Of a DNA stretch of 43,326 nucleotides, positions 1 through 8,510 are shown piece by piece. The notes under the pieces were generated by a model. It made no database searches. It was not told the origin of the DNA and was given only the letters and a program-made list of their open reading frames with translations. Positions within the stretch are counted from its first letter, which is position 1, and every line of letters starts with the position of its first letter. Source of the stretch: Thermincola ferriacetica (GTDB taxonomy: Bacteria; Bacillota; Thermincolia; Thermincolales; Thermincolaceae); assembly GCF_001263415.1 (NCBI RefSeq), contig NZ_LGTE01000024.1, forward strand, positions 1-43,326. Reading direction: 5' to 3'. The position numbers and the translations under genes are program-made.

Positions 1-1
1 G

Positions 2-241
2 CAGCCGGCCAATGCCAACCGTTATCTTGTCAACAGGGCTGGCGTAAGGTTCCGGAAATACGACCTGGTGGTCTACCGCAGCAAAGCCGGCAGGGTGGTC
101 AAGGGGTATATCAATACCCTGTTCAGCCGCGGCGCGGTGCGTATAACCGACTACAGCGGCAAGGAACTGTATGCTGGTGCCAGTATCAACAAACTGAAGA
201 AACTTCAAAACACGGATACTTTGATATGGGAGGTGGCCTGA
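2..241 (+). CDS. iscB: Probable IscB C-terminal fragment (cut by window start)
   Basis: The reading frame is open from the first base to a TGA at 239-241 and gives about 79 residues; the true start lies outside the window. The visible segment (KYDLVVYRSKAGRVVKGYI, then RGAVRITDYSGKELYAGAS and KLKKLQ) matches in style the C-terminal target-recognition domain of IscB, the RNA-guided RuvC/HNH nuclease of IS200/IS605-like elements and ancestor of Cas9. No RuvC or HNH motif is visible because they would lie upstream. Support comes from context: a hairpin resembling the element's right end follows at once, and IscB-type omegaRNA-like sequences recur elsewhere in the window. The family call is an inference from a short fragment. 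Confidence 0.6.
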   Translation, partial: QPANANRYLVNRAGVRFRKYDLVVYRSKAGRVVKGYINTLFSRGAVRITDYSGKELYAGASINKLKKLQNTDTLIWEVA

Positions 242-242
242 C

Positions 243-283
243 GGCGCTTCCTCCCACGGTACGAGACCGTGGGTTCCCGCGCC
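243..283. mobile_element. IS200/IS605-like right-end hairpin after iscB
   Basis: CCCACGGT (253-260) pairs with ACCGTGGG (266-273), and an outer GGCGC pairs with GCGCC. The layout CGCTTCCTCCC - hairpin - GGGTTCCCGCG closely resembles the one at 24091-24132 (GCTTCCTCCC - hairpin - GGGGTTTCCGCG). This position just behind an iscB end is where a TnpA-recognised right-end hairpin is expected. Confidence 0.55.
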
Positions 284-294
284 GTCGGATTTTT

Positions 295-669
295 ATGGAA
301 AGTATAGGCATAGTTAAAGTTGACGAAAACGACCCGCGCTTGGCGGAATTGATGAAAGACCTGGACGCATTGGGTGCGCAGGTCAGCAGCGGCAACAAGC
401 CTGCTGCTTCAAAGTTAGCGGACGAGATAGCTGAACGCCTGAATGTTCTGCCTGTTCTGGTCGTCCAGGCAGGGTTCAGGCAGTGTATGCTGGGCAAGCG
501 CCCGGAAGCTGCCGTATATCTTCTGGGGCTGAGCGACATGGCCAAAGCGATGTTTGAACAGCTTGCGGCTGATCCGGACTGTGGTCCTGGCGAAGCAATG
601 GGGGTCATACTGGCCCTGATGCAGGAAATTGCCCGGCAGAACAGCATTGGAAAGGTGGGTGTGGTATGA
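295..669 (+). CDS. Small conserved protein of unknown function
   Basis: Encodes about 124 residues starting MESIGIVKVDEND. An in-frame ATG at 226 exists, but it lies inside the iscB end and transposon hairpin, so 295 is preferred even though its ribosome site is weak. The protein looks helical and soluble, with an Ala/Leu-rich middle (LADEIAERLNVLPVLVVQAG) and no membrane segment. It overlaps the next gene by 4 bases (ATGA), so the two are probably translationally coupled. The insertion of the iscB element just upstream may have removed its original promoter. I do not recognise the family. Confidence 0.65.
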   Translation: MESIGIVKVDENDPRLAELMKDLDALGAQVSSGNKPAASKLADEIAERLNVLPVLVVQAGFRQCMLGKRPEAAVYLLGLSDMAKAMFEQLAADPDCGPGEAMGVILALMQEIARQNSIGKVGVV

Positions 670-1040
670 AAATTCTTGTTGCCACCACAGAAACCCAGGG
701 TCAGCGCAAAAGCGATTTTTGCTTCGTCCCGGAAGGGGAAATTGTCACGTTCGGTTTTGAATGTGACAGTGACAAAGACAATATAGACGGCGGTTGTGGT
801 TGCCGCAGGTCGATGGTTGGCATCGACTGTCTTAGGGCAACCACAACCTGCAAGGTTGCCGATGTTCGGCTAACTAAAAGACAGTATATACAGAAAATCC
901 AGGCCAGCCTGAACAAGAGCGGGTTTGGCCGGATAATCGACACGAAGAAAGAAGCAGAAGAACTGCTTCGCATTGCAAACTGCTTCCCTGTCGGGGCGGT
1001 GGTTGAAAAACGGGGCAGTGTTTTTCAGGTCAGAAAATAA
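666..1040 (+). CDS. Conserved Cys-rich hypothetical protein (DUF7715-like)
   Basis: A 124-residue protein starting MKILVATTETQGQRKSDF. It contains a compact Cys/Gly motif (DGGCGCRRSMVGID) that could bind metal or be catalytic, then a basic helical C-terminal half. The N-terminal pattern, VATxxTQGxRKxDFC followed by FGFECD and GCGCRRSM, resembles a small conserved family I associate with DUF7715; this is recalled and not verified. The gene overlaps its upstream partner by 4 bases and ends just before a strong terminator, so 295-1040 is a two-gene unit. Function unknown. Confidence 0.65.
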   Translation: MKILVATTETQGQRKSDFCFVPEGEIVTFGFECDSDKDNIDGGCGCRRSMVGIDCLRATTTCKVADVRLTKRQYIQKIQASLNKSGFGRIIDTKKEAEELLRIANCFPVGAVVEKRGSVFQVRK

Positions 1041-1047
1041 CATTTTA

Positions 1048-1080
1048 AACCCCCTCAAAGTTGTTTTGAGGGGGTTTAAA
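1048..1080 (+). terminator. Rho-independent terminator (bidirectional)
   Basis: TTTAAACCCCCTCAAA pairs with TTTGAGGGGGTTTAAA around a short loop. The A/T flanks give a U-tract on both strands. It closes the 295-1040 gene pair. Confidence 0.85.
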
Positions 1081-1094
1081 AATGCCGTTTTTTA

Positions 1095-1133
1095 ATACAA
1101 CACAACCATATAAATTGCTATAATATGTTGTAT
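1095..1133. promoter_or_regulatory. Dyad ATACAACA...TGTTGTAT, copy 1
   Basis: ATACAACA (1095-1102) and TGTTGTAT (1126-1133) are inverted with a 23-base AT-rich centre containing TATAAT. The same arms recur at 1211-1246. They could be operators or recombinase arm sites; nothing in the window shows which protein binds. Confidence 0.4.
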
Positions 1134-1210
1134 AAAAAGCCCCTGTTTTTTGAACTACCAACGCCAAAAATCCAACAACCCTTACAGCGGCAAGGGATAG
1201 CGGCTGTTTT

Positions 1211-1246
1211 GCCAATACAACAAAATTTATATTATGTTGTATTGGC
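1211..1246. promoter_or_regulatory. Perfect 12-bp inverted repeat GCCAATACAACA/TGTTGTATTGGC, copy 2
   Basis: The two 12-bp arms are perfectly inverted around a 12-bp A/T-only centre. It shares ATACAACA...TGTTGTAT with 1095-1133, about 115 bases upstream. Together the two dyads fill the 354-base gene-free gap 1041-1394 along with the terminator and the recombinase-leader remnant. Confidence 0.45.
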
Positions 1247-1326
1247 AAGCAGGAAAAATGAGGAGAAATGTAGAAGAAAATATTGGTAAAAAGATAATTA
1301 TTTGTACAATGCGTCGAAAAAAACTC

Positions 1327-1399
1327 CTTTTTTTGAATACCGTTAAACCGATTTGTGAAATGGTTTTAACGTGCGGTTTTGGGGAAGTGAAATCGTGTT
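1327..1399 (+). pseudogene. Degenerate copy of the recombinase gene start
   Basis: From TTG at 1333 the frame reads LNTVKPICEMVL and stops at TAG (1398-1400). The intact tyrosine recombinase at 5972 begins LNTVEPIRDRRK. At DNA level CCTTTTT..GAA.ACCGTT.AACCGAT is shared between 1327 and 5967. The copy lies at the left edge of the NurA-HerA-methylase block and the intact gene at its right edge, suggesting a flanking repeat left by insertion of that block. Confidence 0.45.
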
Positions 1400-2537
1400 A
1401 GATAGCCAAAATTTATCACAACTAAGAAAGCTTATGAGCAAATGTATGGAGAATGACATGGTTCTTCTTGATACACTTAGGAGAGAAATTAGTGTATTAA
1501 ATGGAGAAGTGCGTAGAATTGTTCCGAGAAATTCTACATCTATTTCCCTTGTTGGCACAGATGGAGGAAATAACAAGTTGAAATTCGATCCTTTTTTTGT
1601 TCAAGTGATAAGGGTTGTTGATTCAAGTAACAACGAATATTATATGGACGTTATTACACCTACAACTAAAGTTGAAGAACTTAACCGGAGAATTTTTGAA
1701 GATAATGAAAGCAAACTTAATTCATTGAAAAAGATGATGGAGTATCTTGGAGTTGACAATATTACGAAGCTAAGTCCAATGATAAAATATAACTCGCCGG
1801 ATAAGCCTATTAGCCCTAGTTGGGTCCAAGTTTATAGGGAACTGGTTGAATGGGCAACGCTTTTTGCGGTAGTCCGAGAGAAAGATTTTGGGACTGATAC
1901 CTTAATTCTTTTTGACGGGCTGCTAAGAAGTAAGGTTTTTGCGGGTGATTTATTTGCTAAATATAGAAGAGGCTTAGAAGAGGGCATACAGAAGCAGTTT
2001 GAACGAAATCGCAGGAGAATTTACATTGCCGGACTTGCCAAGCATAGTAAGGTACTGGAAAGATATCGTTTGGCTATGCACATTGAGAATATAATGACAG
2101 TTAATTATCCTTGTTACGTTGAAATTCCGAGAAGTATTGAAGAGAAAGCATACGTTTGGTCAGAATATGCTAGGGGCGATGATATTATTAGTGAAGGGAC
2201 GGAAGTTAATAAGTTTGTTGCTGGCAAAATGTTTTTTGTAAAGTTTGGATCTGGGAAACAAGATCCGGTATGGGCTGTAGATATTTTGTTAAGTCAGGCG
2301 AGAGAAGCTCAGCAGATTATTGGGTGTTTGTTAGCTGATGCAGTAAACGGCTTTCCTATTCCGTTCTATCCCTTGAGTCTTCAGAAGGCCCATGAAAACG
2401 CTGCATTAATTGATTTTGATATGAATATTATTCAAGACGAGATATTGAACGCTTTAAGGATATCACTTGGGCCTGATTCCGATAAAATTGATATTTTTAG
2501 GTTTGTAGACACAGATCCATCGATTAACAGATATTGA
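1395..2537 (+). CDS. nurA: NurA-family 5'-3' nuclease
   Basis: About 380 residues. NurA nucleases work with the HerA hexameric translocase to resect DNA ends; in bacteria the pair is often part of phage defence. Visible NurA-like elements are the first acidic strand ending in GTDGG, a second LILFDGLL, a conserved KHSK, AVDIL, and a C-terminal ALIDFDMNIIQDE. GTG at 1395 is chosen because GGGGAAG lies 7-8 bases upstream; a GTG at 1371 has no such site. HerA follows after 15 bases. Codon use is AT-rich compared with 20-43 kb, consistent with horizontal acquisition. Confidence 0.75.
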   Translation: MLDSQNLSQLRKLMSKCMENDMVLLDTLRREISVLNGEVRRIVPRNSTSISLVGTDGGNNKLKFDPFFVQVIRVVDSSNNEYYMDVITPTTKVEELNRRIFEDNESKLNSLKKMMEYLGVDNITKLSPMIKYNSPDKPISPSWVQVYRELVEWATLFAVVREKDFGTDTLILFDGLLRSKVFAGDLFAKYRRGLEEGIQKQFERNRRRIYIAGLAKHSKVLERYRLAMHIENIMTVNYPCYVEIPRSIEEKAYVWSEYARGDDIISEGTEVNKFVAGKMFFVKFGSGKQDPVWAVDILLSQAREAQQIIGCLLADAVNGFPIPFYPLSLQKAHENAALIDFDMNIIQDEILNALRISLGPDSDKIDIFRFVDTDPSINRY

Positions 2538-2552
2538 GAGGGATGAAGCACA

Positions 2553-4664
2553 ATGCCAATTGACAATCTTTTTCCGAGAGAACAAATTGTAGGTGTTTTT
2601 AGAGGGTTTACCGAAGGTGGCATGGAATTTCATGCAGATTTGGTTTTACCATACAGAAACGATTTTCAGAATATACCAATGCATGGACAGTTTTTGCTTG
2701 TACAGCTTGAATCTCCAGAAGAGGCAGTTTTAGGTCGTATAACTTCGGTTTCTTCCGAAGGCAAGCTTTCTTCAGGTGTTGGTGAGGATTATAACCTTAG
2801 AGCTATAAGGGATAATAGGCCTATTCCTGAAGATTTAAGGGAGCAATATTTGAAGTATAAAATTAACATCCGTGTTCTTGGAAGTTTAAGGTTAGTGAAT
2901 GGGACAATTGTTTTTGTGCCTTCTCACAGACGAATTCCACATGTGGGTAGTCCCGTTGCTTTTCCGTCTAATGAGGTACTTAAAGAGATTGCTGGACATA
3001 ATGAGACGGGTGCTGAACTCGGTTTTTTTGCACTCGGAGAATATATATATGCGGGTGATAATACGCAATTCAGGGATAGTAAAAAAGATTGGATGCAAGT
3101 CAAACACCCTGAAATATCAGTTAAATTTCCTGTTGAAAATTTAGTTTCTCGTAGGTCATTTATATTTGCTCGCGCTGGTTTTGGAAAGTCAAACCTCAAC
3201 AAACTTTTATTCAGCAGACTCTATAGAAGTACACCAACAGTTGAAAAAAGAGGCGGCAGAAAAGTACCGGTAGGAACTATTATCTTTGATCGAGATGGCG
3301 AGTATTTTTGGCCAGATGATAAAGGCCGTCCGGGACTTTGCGATGTACCAGAACTGAGGGATAACATTGTAGTGTTTACATCCAGACAGGCTCCAAGTAA
3401 ATTTTATGGTTCATTTGTAGCCGGAGGAATACGGCTTGACATACGAAGATTTAGACCTTCAGATATTATTTCTATTGCCTTATCTCAAGAAAAACAAGAC
3501 CAACAAAATGTCAGAAAACTTAAAGGACTCAATCAAGACAATTGGGAAAGACTTGTTAACCTTATTTACAGACAAAAAAATGAAGCTGATTTGAGTGAAA
3601 TAAAGAAATTTCTCAATCTTGACAACCAACAGGACGCGGAAGCGCTTGCTGCAAGGGCAAACATGACAACAATTGTAAATGCCCTGCACGACCCGAGTAG
3701 CCAGTTTGTGGATATGCTGTTTATGGCTCTGGCAGATGGGAAACTTTGTATTGTAGATATTTCACAGCTCAGGGGCGAGCAGGCTTTGATTCTTAGCGGT
3801 ATTATACTGAGAAGGATTTTTGACAGGAACCAAGAAGAGTTTACATCTGCCGAACCGAAAACGATACCAACCATAGCAGTTATTGAGGAGGCACAATCAG
3901 TTTTAGTGCCCGGAGTTTCTGCTACTGAGCCGTATATTGCATGGGTGAAGGAAGGTCGTAAATATGACTTGGGAGCATTACTTATAACACAGCAGCCAGG
4001 AAGCATTCCTTCAGACATACTCAGCCAGGGAGATAATTGGTTTATATTTCACTTACTTTCAGCAGTAGACCTGCAGAATGTAAAAAAAGCCAATGCTCAC
4101 TTTAGTGATGATATTTTGAGTGCATTGTTAAACGAACCTATTGTTGGGCAAGGTGTATTTTGGAGTTCTGTTAGTGGGAAGCCGTATCCAATATCTGTAA
4201 GGGTTATGTCTTTTGAATCCGAAGTAACCACAATTGATAAAAATTACGATAAAGATGAAATTGAAACTTATGCAAATCATCTAAAGAAAAAATTTGCGAA
4301 AGCTTTACAGGAAAGTATGGAATCTTCAAATAGAGTTACCTATGAGGATAGTGAAGATGTTGAAGTGGTGATTGACAATCAAGAAATTTATAAAAATGCT
4401 GTAATCAATAATCTTAAAATTAAAACAGAGTTTATTGAAAAAGTTAGAAAAGGTATTCCATGGCGCGCAGTTGTGTCAGAGATTGAGAATGAGTTACCAG
4501 ATATTATTGACAATAAGAATAATTTTGCCTATAACATGGTTTCAAGATGCCTTGATGAAATATTTGGTAAAGAAAACTTTGGTTGGCATACATATAGGAA
4601 CGATAAAAATATTTTATATGTTAAGGCTTTAGAAAACTTAGGTGATGTTAATGGGGATAACTAA
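2553..4664 (+). CDS. herA: HerA-like hexameric DNA translocase/helicase
   Basis: A 703-residue ATPase. An N-terminal beta-barrel-like region (about 1-150) precedes a RecA-like core with Walker A RAGFGKSN (Lys212), DRDGEYFWPD after the next strand, and Walker B VIEEAQSVL near 445. A QQPGSIPSDIL segment fits the arginine-finger/sensor region of the HerA/FtsK clan. The C-terminal 150 residues are charged and may contact partners. It sits directly behind nurA and overlaps the methylase gene, so the three genes form one operon. The usual HerA-NurA partnership is end resection; the linked methylase suggests self/non-self discrimination. Confidence 0.85.
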   Translation: MPIDNLFPREQIVGVFRGFTEGGMEFHADLVLPYRNDFQNIPMHGQFLLVQLESPEEAVLGRITSVSSEGKLSSGVGEDYNLRAIRDNRPIPEDLREQYLKYKINIRVLGSLRLVNGTIVFVPSHRRIPHVGSPVAFPSNEVLKEIAGHNETGAELGFFALGEYIYAGDNTQFRDSKKDWMQVKHPEISVKFPVENLVSRRSFIFARAGFGKSNLNKLLFSRLYRSTPTVEKRGGRKVPVGTIIFDRDGEYFWPDDKGRPGLCDVPELRDNIVVFTSRQAPSKFYGSFVAGGIRLDIRRFRPSDIISIALSQEKQDQQNVRKLKGLNQDNWERLVNLIYRQKNEADLSEIKKFLNLDNQQDAEALAARANMTTIVNALHDPSSQFVDMLFMALADGKLCIVDISQLRGEQALILSGIILRRIFDRNQEEFTSAEPKTIPTIAVIEEAQSVLVPGVSATEPYIAWVKEGRKYDLGALLITQQPGSIPSDILSQGDNWFIFHLLSAVDLQNVKKANAHFSDDILSALLNEPIVGQGVFWSSVSGKPYPISVRVMSFESEVTTIDKNYDKDEIETYANHLKKKFAKALQESMESSNRVTYEDSEDVEVVIDNQEIYKNAVINNLKIKTEFIEKVRKGIPWRAVVSEIENELPDIIDNKNNFAYNMVSRCLDEIFGKENFGWHTYRNDKNILYVKALENLGDVNGDN

Positions 4665-5760
4665 TCTTAATGCAATATGCCCTTACTTTACTATGTTCCC
4701 TTTAGATTTCCCGTTGAGCATTTTGGAACAATATGGTGAAGGGGCTCAATGGGTATTAGACCCTTTTTGTGGCAGAGGAACAACAAATTTTGCTGCCAGA
4801 TTACATAATTGTCCTTCAATAGGAATTGACAGCAGCCCTGTTGCAGTTGCTTTGACAGAGGCAAAGCTTGTAAATACAACCGTAACTCAAATAATGCGGA
4901 CAGCAGATAAAATTTTATCTAAGGATATAATTCCCGATATCCCTCAAGGTGAGTTTTGGGAACATGCTTTTGATTATGAAGTGCTCTCTAACATATGCAA
5001 AATACGAGAAGCGTTAGTGAAAAGCTGTGATTCTGAAGCAAGAATTGCTCTGCGGGCAATAATGCTTGGTGCGTTACATGGCCCGCAGTCTATTAATAGT
5101 CCATCATATTTTTCAAATCAATGTCCGCGTACTTATGCACCAAAACCGGCTTACGCCGTTAGGTTTTGGAAAGAAAGAAACTTTAAGCCTCTAAAAGTGG
5201 ATATATTAAGTATCATAAAAAAAAGAGCCGAGAGGTATTATGGGCAGGAGTTGCCTAATGGTTATGGGTTTGTGATTAAAGGTGATAGTACGACTGGTCG
5301 GGTTTTTGCGAGAGTGAAAAGAGTTTTAGATAAACATAATGCCAAAGTATCAATGATTATTACTTCCCCGCCTTATTACGGCATGAAGACATATATTGCC
5401 GACCAGTGGATTAGAAACTGGTTTTTAGGTGGGCCAGATGTTGTTGATTATTCTACTAACGGGCAGATCAAACACTCCGGTAAAGAAGTGTTTATAAAAG
5501 AACTAAGAAAAGTTTGGAATAATACAGCAGAAATAAGTAGTCGAAATGCTATTTTGGCTATTAGGTTTGGTAGCATCAATGATCGCAAAGTTAATCCTGA
5601 GGACGTGATTAAAGATTCATTAAGTGGAACATTATGGGAAATTAAAGAGATTAGGTCTGCAGGGTTTGCTAAAAAAGGCCGACGGCAAGCTGATACTTTT
5701 GCGGAAAAAAATAAAGAACAGATTGAAGAAATTGACATTATAGCTGTTAAACGTGGATGA
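4651..5760 (+). CDS. DNA methyltransferase (N4-cytosine/N6-adenine type)
   Basis: About 369 residues. SAM-binding motif I is DPFCGRGTTNFAA (near residue 37) and the catalytic motif IV is SPPYYG (near 239). The order motif I before IV and the SPPY form point to an N4-cytosine or beta/gamma-type amino-methylase. ATG 4651 is preferred over GTG 4642 because TTAGGTGA lies just upstream. It overlaps the herA end by 14 bases, indicating coupling. In this operon it probably marks host DNA so that the NurA-HerA pair attacks only unmodified DNA. Target sequence cannot be read from the protein. Confidence 0.8.
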   Translation: MGITNLNAICPYFTMFPLDFPLSILEQYGEGAQWVLDPFCGRGTTNFAARLHNCPSIGIDSSPVAVALTEAKLVNTTVTQIMRTADKILSKDIIPDIPQGEFWEHAFDYEVLSNICKIREALVKSCDSEARIALRAIMLGALHGPQSINSPSYFSNQCPRTYAPKPAYAVRFWKERNFKPLKVDILSIIKKRAERYYGQELPNGYGFVIKGDSTTGRVFARVKRVLDKHNAKVSMIITSPPYYGMKTYIADQWIRNWFLGGPDVVDYSTNGQIKHSGKEVFIKELRKVWNNTAEISSRNAILAIRFGSINDRKVNPEDVIKDSLSGTLWEIKEIRSAGFAKKGRRQADTFAEKNKEQIEEIDIIAVKRG

Positions 5761-5770
5761 GTCGTTGTAC

Positions 5771-5813
5771 CACGTCTAAAGACGTTGAGTTTCCGGCTAC
5801 TGCGATCGGAAAC
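5771..5813. repeat. Two adjacent hairpins in a 211-base gap
   Basis: ACGTC-TAAA-GACGT is followed by GTTTCCG (5789-5795) pairing with CGGAAAC (5807-5813). No U-tract follows directly, so this is not a clear terminator. The compact hairpin plus short flanks resembles an IS200/IS605 end relic. The rest of the gap to 5971 shows no gene. Confidence 0.35.
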
Positions 5814-5971
5814 CAATGTTTCAAGAAGTAAAAATCACTTGTTTTTGTTATATGTAGGAAATAGTTCCAATTTTGAGTGGTAGCTAAAATGCTAACATGC
5901 AATATATAACGTTTTTGGAGTTTGTGTAAATTTAGTCACTAAAAGCAGGTTTCAAGAAAGGGGGACCCTTT

Positions 5972-6541
5972 TTGAACACCGTTGAACCGATCCGCGACAG
6001 GCGGAAAATCGAAACGATGAAGAAACTGCTCAAAGCAACTAGCAAAAGGGACTACTTGCTTTTTGTCCTGGGCATAAACACCGGCCTGCGCATATCCGAC
6101 CTTTTAAAGCTCAAAGTGGAGGACGTGGCCAGCGGCAACGGCAAAAGGATAAAGGACTGCGTGTATATCCGCGAGAAAAAGACGGACAAGCCGAAAAAAT
6201 TTGGCTTAAATAAATCCTGCCAGGATGCGATCAGGGAATACCTGGCCGAATCCGGCCTTAAGCCCGGACAGTATTTGTTCAAGAGCCGGAAGGGCGAACA
6301 CCCTATTGACCGTATTCAGGCATACAGAGTAATAAACAACGCTGCCAGGCAGGTAGGGCTGGAGGATCATATCGGTACGCATACCCTGCGGAAAACCTTC
6401 GGTTACCATGCCAGGAAGCAGGGGACGTCTATAGAGCTTCTTCAGAAGGTGTTTAACCATTCTGCACCGTCGATTACCATGCGGTATATCGGGATTACGC
6501 AGGATGAGATTGATGAGGTTTACAGTTTTGTGAATTTGTAG
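5972..6541 (+). CDS. Short tyrosine recombinase (XerC/D-like catalytic domain)
   Basis: A 189-residue protein with the full catalytic set: Arg40 (TGLRISDLL), HTLR (His137, Arg140), His163 (FNHSAP) and Tyr172 (MRYIGI). The usual N-terminal SAM-like arm-binding domain is absent, so this is a catalytic-core recombinase of the kind found beside defence islands and integrative elements. TTG 5972 is favoured by AAAGGGGG about 10 bases upstream. Its leader has a degenerate duplicate at 1327. It lacks the extra IntI-specific helix expected of an integron integrase, so it probably does not drive the attC-like cassettes at 11-19 kb. Confidence 0.85.
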   Translation: MNTVEPIRDRRKIETMKKLLKATSKRDYLLFVLGINTGLRISDLLKLKVEDVASGNGKRIKDCVYIREKKTDKPKKFGLNKSCQDAIREYLAESGLKPGQYLFKSRKGEHPIDRIQAYRVINNAARQVGLEDHIGTHTLRKTFGYHARKQGTSIELLQKVFNHSAPSITMRYIGITQDEIDEVYSFVNL

Positions 6542-6593
6542 GAGCGAGCAACAAGGAGATATTAAAAGATTATTGAGGGAGGGGAGAATATTT

Positions 6594-8510
6594 ATGGAGA
6601 AGAGAAATACCGAGTATTTTGTAAGAAAAATGTTGGAACAAAAGGGATATAAACATCCCAATGAAGCAAATCAGGATGACCCTGTTTTCGAAGAGCAAAA
6701 ATCAGAAAAACATAAAATTGCCGAAAGATTATCCAAAGCAAGCAAAAACGGCACAGGCGCTCCAGGAGAACCGGAATTTATCTGTTCTAAGATGAACAGT
6801 GACATAGTAATTGTTATTGAATGCAAAAAAGAATTATCCAAACTTAAAAGCAGTGACTTTAGCAACCAATCGAATATTAAAAATTACGCCGTTGATGGCT
6901 CTTTATGGTACGGGAAATTTTTGTCCGATGTCTTTCATGTTTTTTGCATAGGAGTAGCCGGAACACAAGAAAACAATCTTGATATAGAAACTTATTATAT
7001 TGCAAAAGGTAGTAAAAAACATGAGTTTTTTGGTACAGAAATTCTATCATTTGCTGATTATGAAGCATTTCTAAAAGAAGAAGAACTAAGAGAAACTATT
7101 GACGAAGAAAAGCTGAAAAAAATTGCCAATGAATTAAACAATTTAATGCGAGATGAGTTTAAATTAAGTGAAGATCAGAAACCACTTTTAATCAGTGCCA
7201 TTTTTTTGGCTCTTAAAGATGGTAATTTTAGAGCATCATATCGAAATATGCAAAATTCTTTAGGTTTAGCTACACTTATTGATACAACAGTGTCAAATAT
7301 GATTTTAAAAGATGAAATTGAACAGACCAAAAGGAATGCTCTACTTTCAAAATATGCTTTTTTAAGAACAACTACTAGGCTAATATCAGAAACTCATTGG
7401 GATGTTAATGATATAAGGCCTGAAACGGCTCCGTTATTATACATGGTTAATAAACTTGAATCTGAATGCTTCAGGTTTATTGAAAATAATGAGACAACCC
7501 TTGATATTATCGGGATTTTTTATTCGAATTTTTTGAAATACACTTCTTCTGATGGAAAAGGGTTGGGTATAGTATTGACTCCTCAACATATCACTGAATT
7601 ATTTTGTAACCTTGCCAATGATGGTAGAGGGTTAGATCCTGAAAAGGATATTGTTTTAGACCCTTGTGCCGGTACAGGTGGTTTCCTTGTTAGTGCGATG
7701 CACCAAATGATAACCAAAGCCAAAAATAATCATACTATTATTGAAGATATTAAGAAAAACCGGATTCGAGGTATTGAGTCAAACGACAAAATGTTTGCAT
7801 TATTAAGTGCAAACATGATTGTTCGTGGTGACGGAAGAAGCGGAATACAATATGGAGATTGTTTTGATCAGGCTATCAAACAAAAAGTTATTTCCAAGGG
7901 AAAGCCTACTGTTGGCTTTATGAACCCTCCTTATAGCCAAAAAAAGAGCGATGAATCAGAATACCACTTCATAGAAAATATGCTTGATTTACTTGAACAA
8001 GGAGGTAGTGGAATTGTTATTGTGCCACTCAGTAAAGCCTGTTCCCTGCAAAAGCAAGACGTCGAATATAAAAAATCTATATTAAAAAAACATACATTAA
8101 AGGCAGTTATGAAAATGAATGTGCAGCTATTCGGAGAAAATGCATCATCGCACACCTGCATTATGGTGTTTGAAGCACATAGGCCTCATCAAAAACAAGT
8201 ATCTCCTGTATGGCTGGCTAATTGGAGTGATGATGGTTTTGAAGTACTAATGCATAGGGGTCGGGTGATGGTACGTGATTGGAAAGAAATTCAGAATCAA
8301 TGGTTAAAGGATTTTAGGACTAAAATTGTTAAACCCGGATATTCTACGATAGCTTATTTAGACGAAAACGATGAATGGATTGTTGATGCCCATATCGAAA
8401 CGGATTATTCAAATCTGACGATAAATGATTTTGTACAAAATATTCAAAACTATTTAGCTTTTCAAATTCAGTATCCTTTGCTGTTCGGTGGTGAAGAAGT
8501 TAATGAGTAG
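6594..8510 (+). CDS. BcgI-like type IIB restriction-modification subunit (nuclease plus N6-adenine methylase)
   Basis: About 638 residues, close to the size of the BcgI A subunit. The N-terminus carries a PD-(D/E)xK-type site, SDIVIVIECKKE (Asp70, Glu76, Lys78). The methylase core has a helical HsdM-like region, motif I DPCAGTGG (near 356) and motif IV NPPYSQKK (near 444). Such enzymes cut on both sides of a bipartite site and methylate it; DNA recognition is supplied by the next gene. ATG 6594 has GGGAGGGGAG upstream; the in-frame TTG 6573 overlaps that site and is less likely. Moderate AT-richness sets it apart from the neighbouring recombinase. Confidence 0.85.
   Translation: MEKRNTEYFVRKMLEQKGYKHPNEANQDDPVFEEQKSEKHKIAERLSKASKNGTGAPGEPEFICSKMNSDIVIVIECKKELSKLKSSDFSNQSNIKNYAVDGSLWYGKFLSDVFHVFCIGVAGTQENNLDIETYYIAKGSKKHEFFGTEILSFADYEAFLKEEELRETIDEEKLKKIANELNNLMRDEFKLSEDQKPLLISAIFLALKDGNFRASYRNMQNSLGLATLIDTTVSNMILKDEIEQTKRNALLSKYAFLRTTTRLISETHWDVNDIRPETAPLLYMVNKLESECFRFIENNETTLDIIGIFYSNFLKYTSSDGKGLGIVLTPQHITELFCNLANDGRGLDPEKDIVLDPCAGTGGFLVSAMHQMITKAKNNHTIIEDIKKNRIRGIESNDKMFALLSANMIVRGDGRSGIQYGDCFDQAIKQKVISKGKPTVGFMNPPYSQKKSDESEYHFIENMLDLLEQGGSGIVIVPLSKACSLQKQDVEYKKSILKKHTLKAVMKMNVQLFGENASSHTCIMVFEAHRPHQKQVSPVWLANWSDDGFEVLMHRGRVMVRDWKEIQNQWLKDFRTKIVKPGYSTIAYLDENDEWIVDAHIETDYSNLTINDFVQNIQNYLAFQIQYPLLFGGEEVNE

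Noticed and set aside
5972-6541. The tyrosine recombinase as the integron integrase for the cassette region
   Set aside because: It is only 189 residues, lacks an N-terminal domain and the IntI-specific insert, and sits next to a different island.
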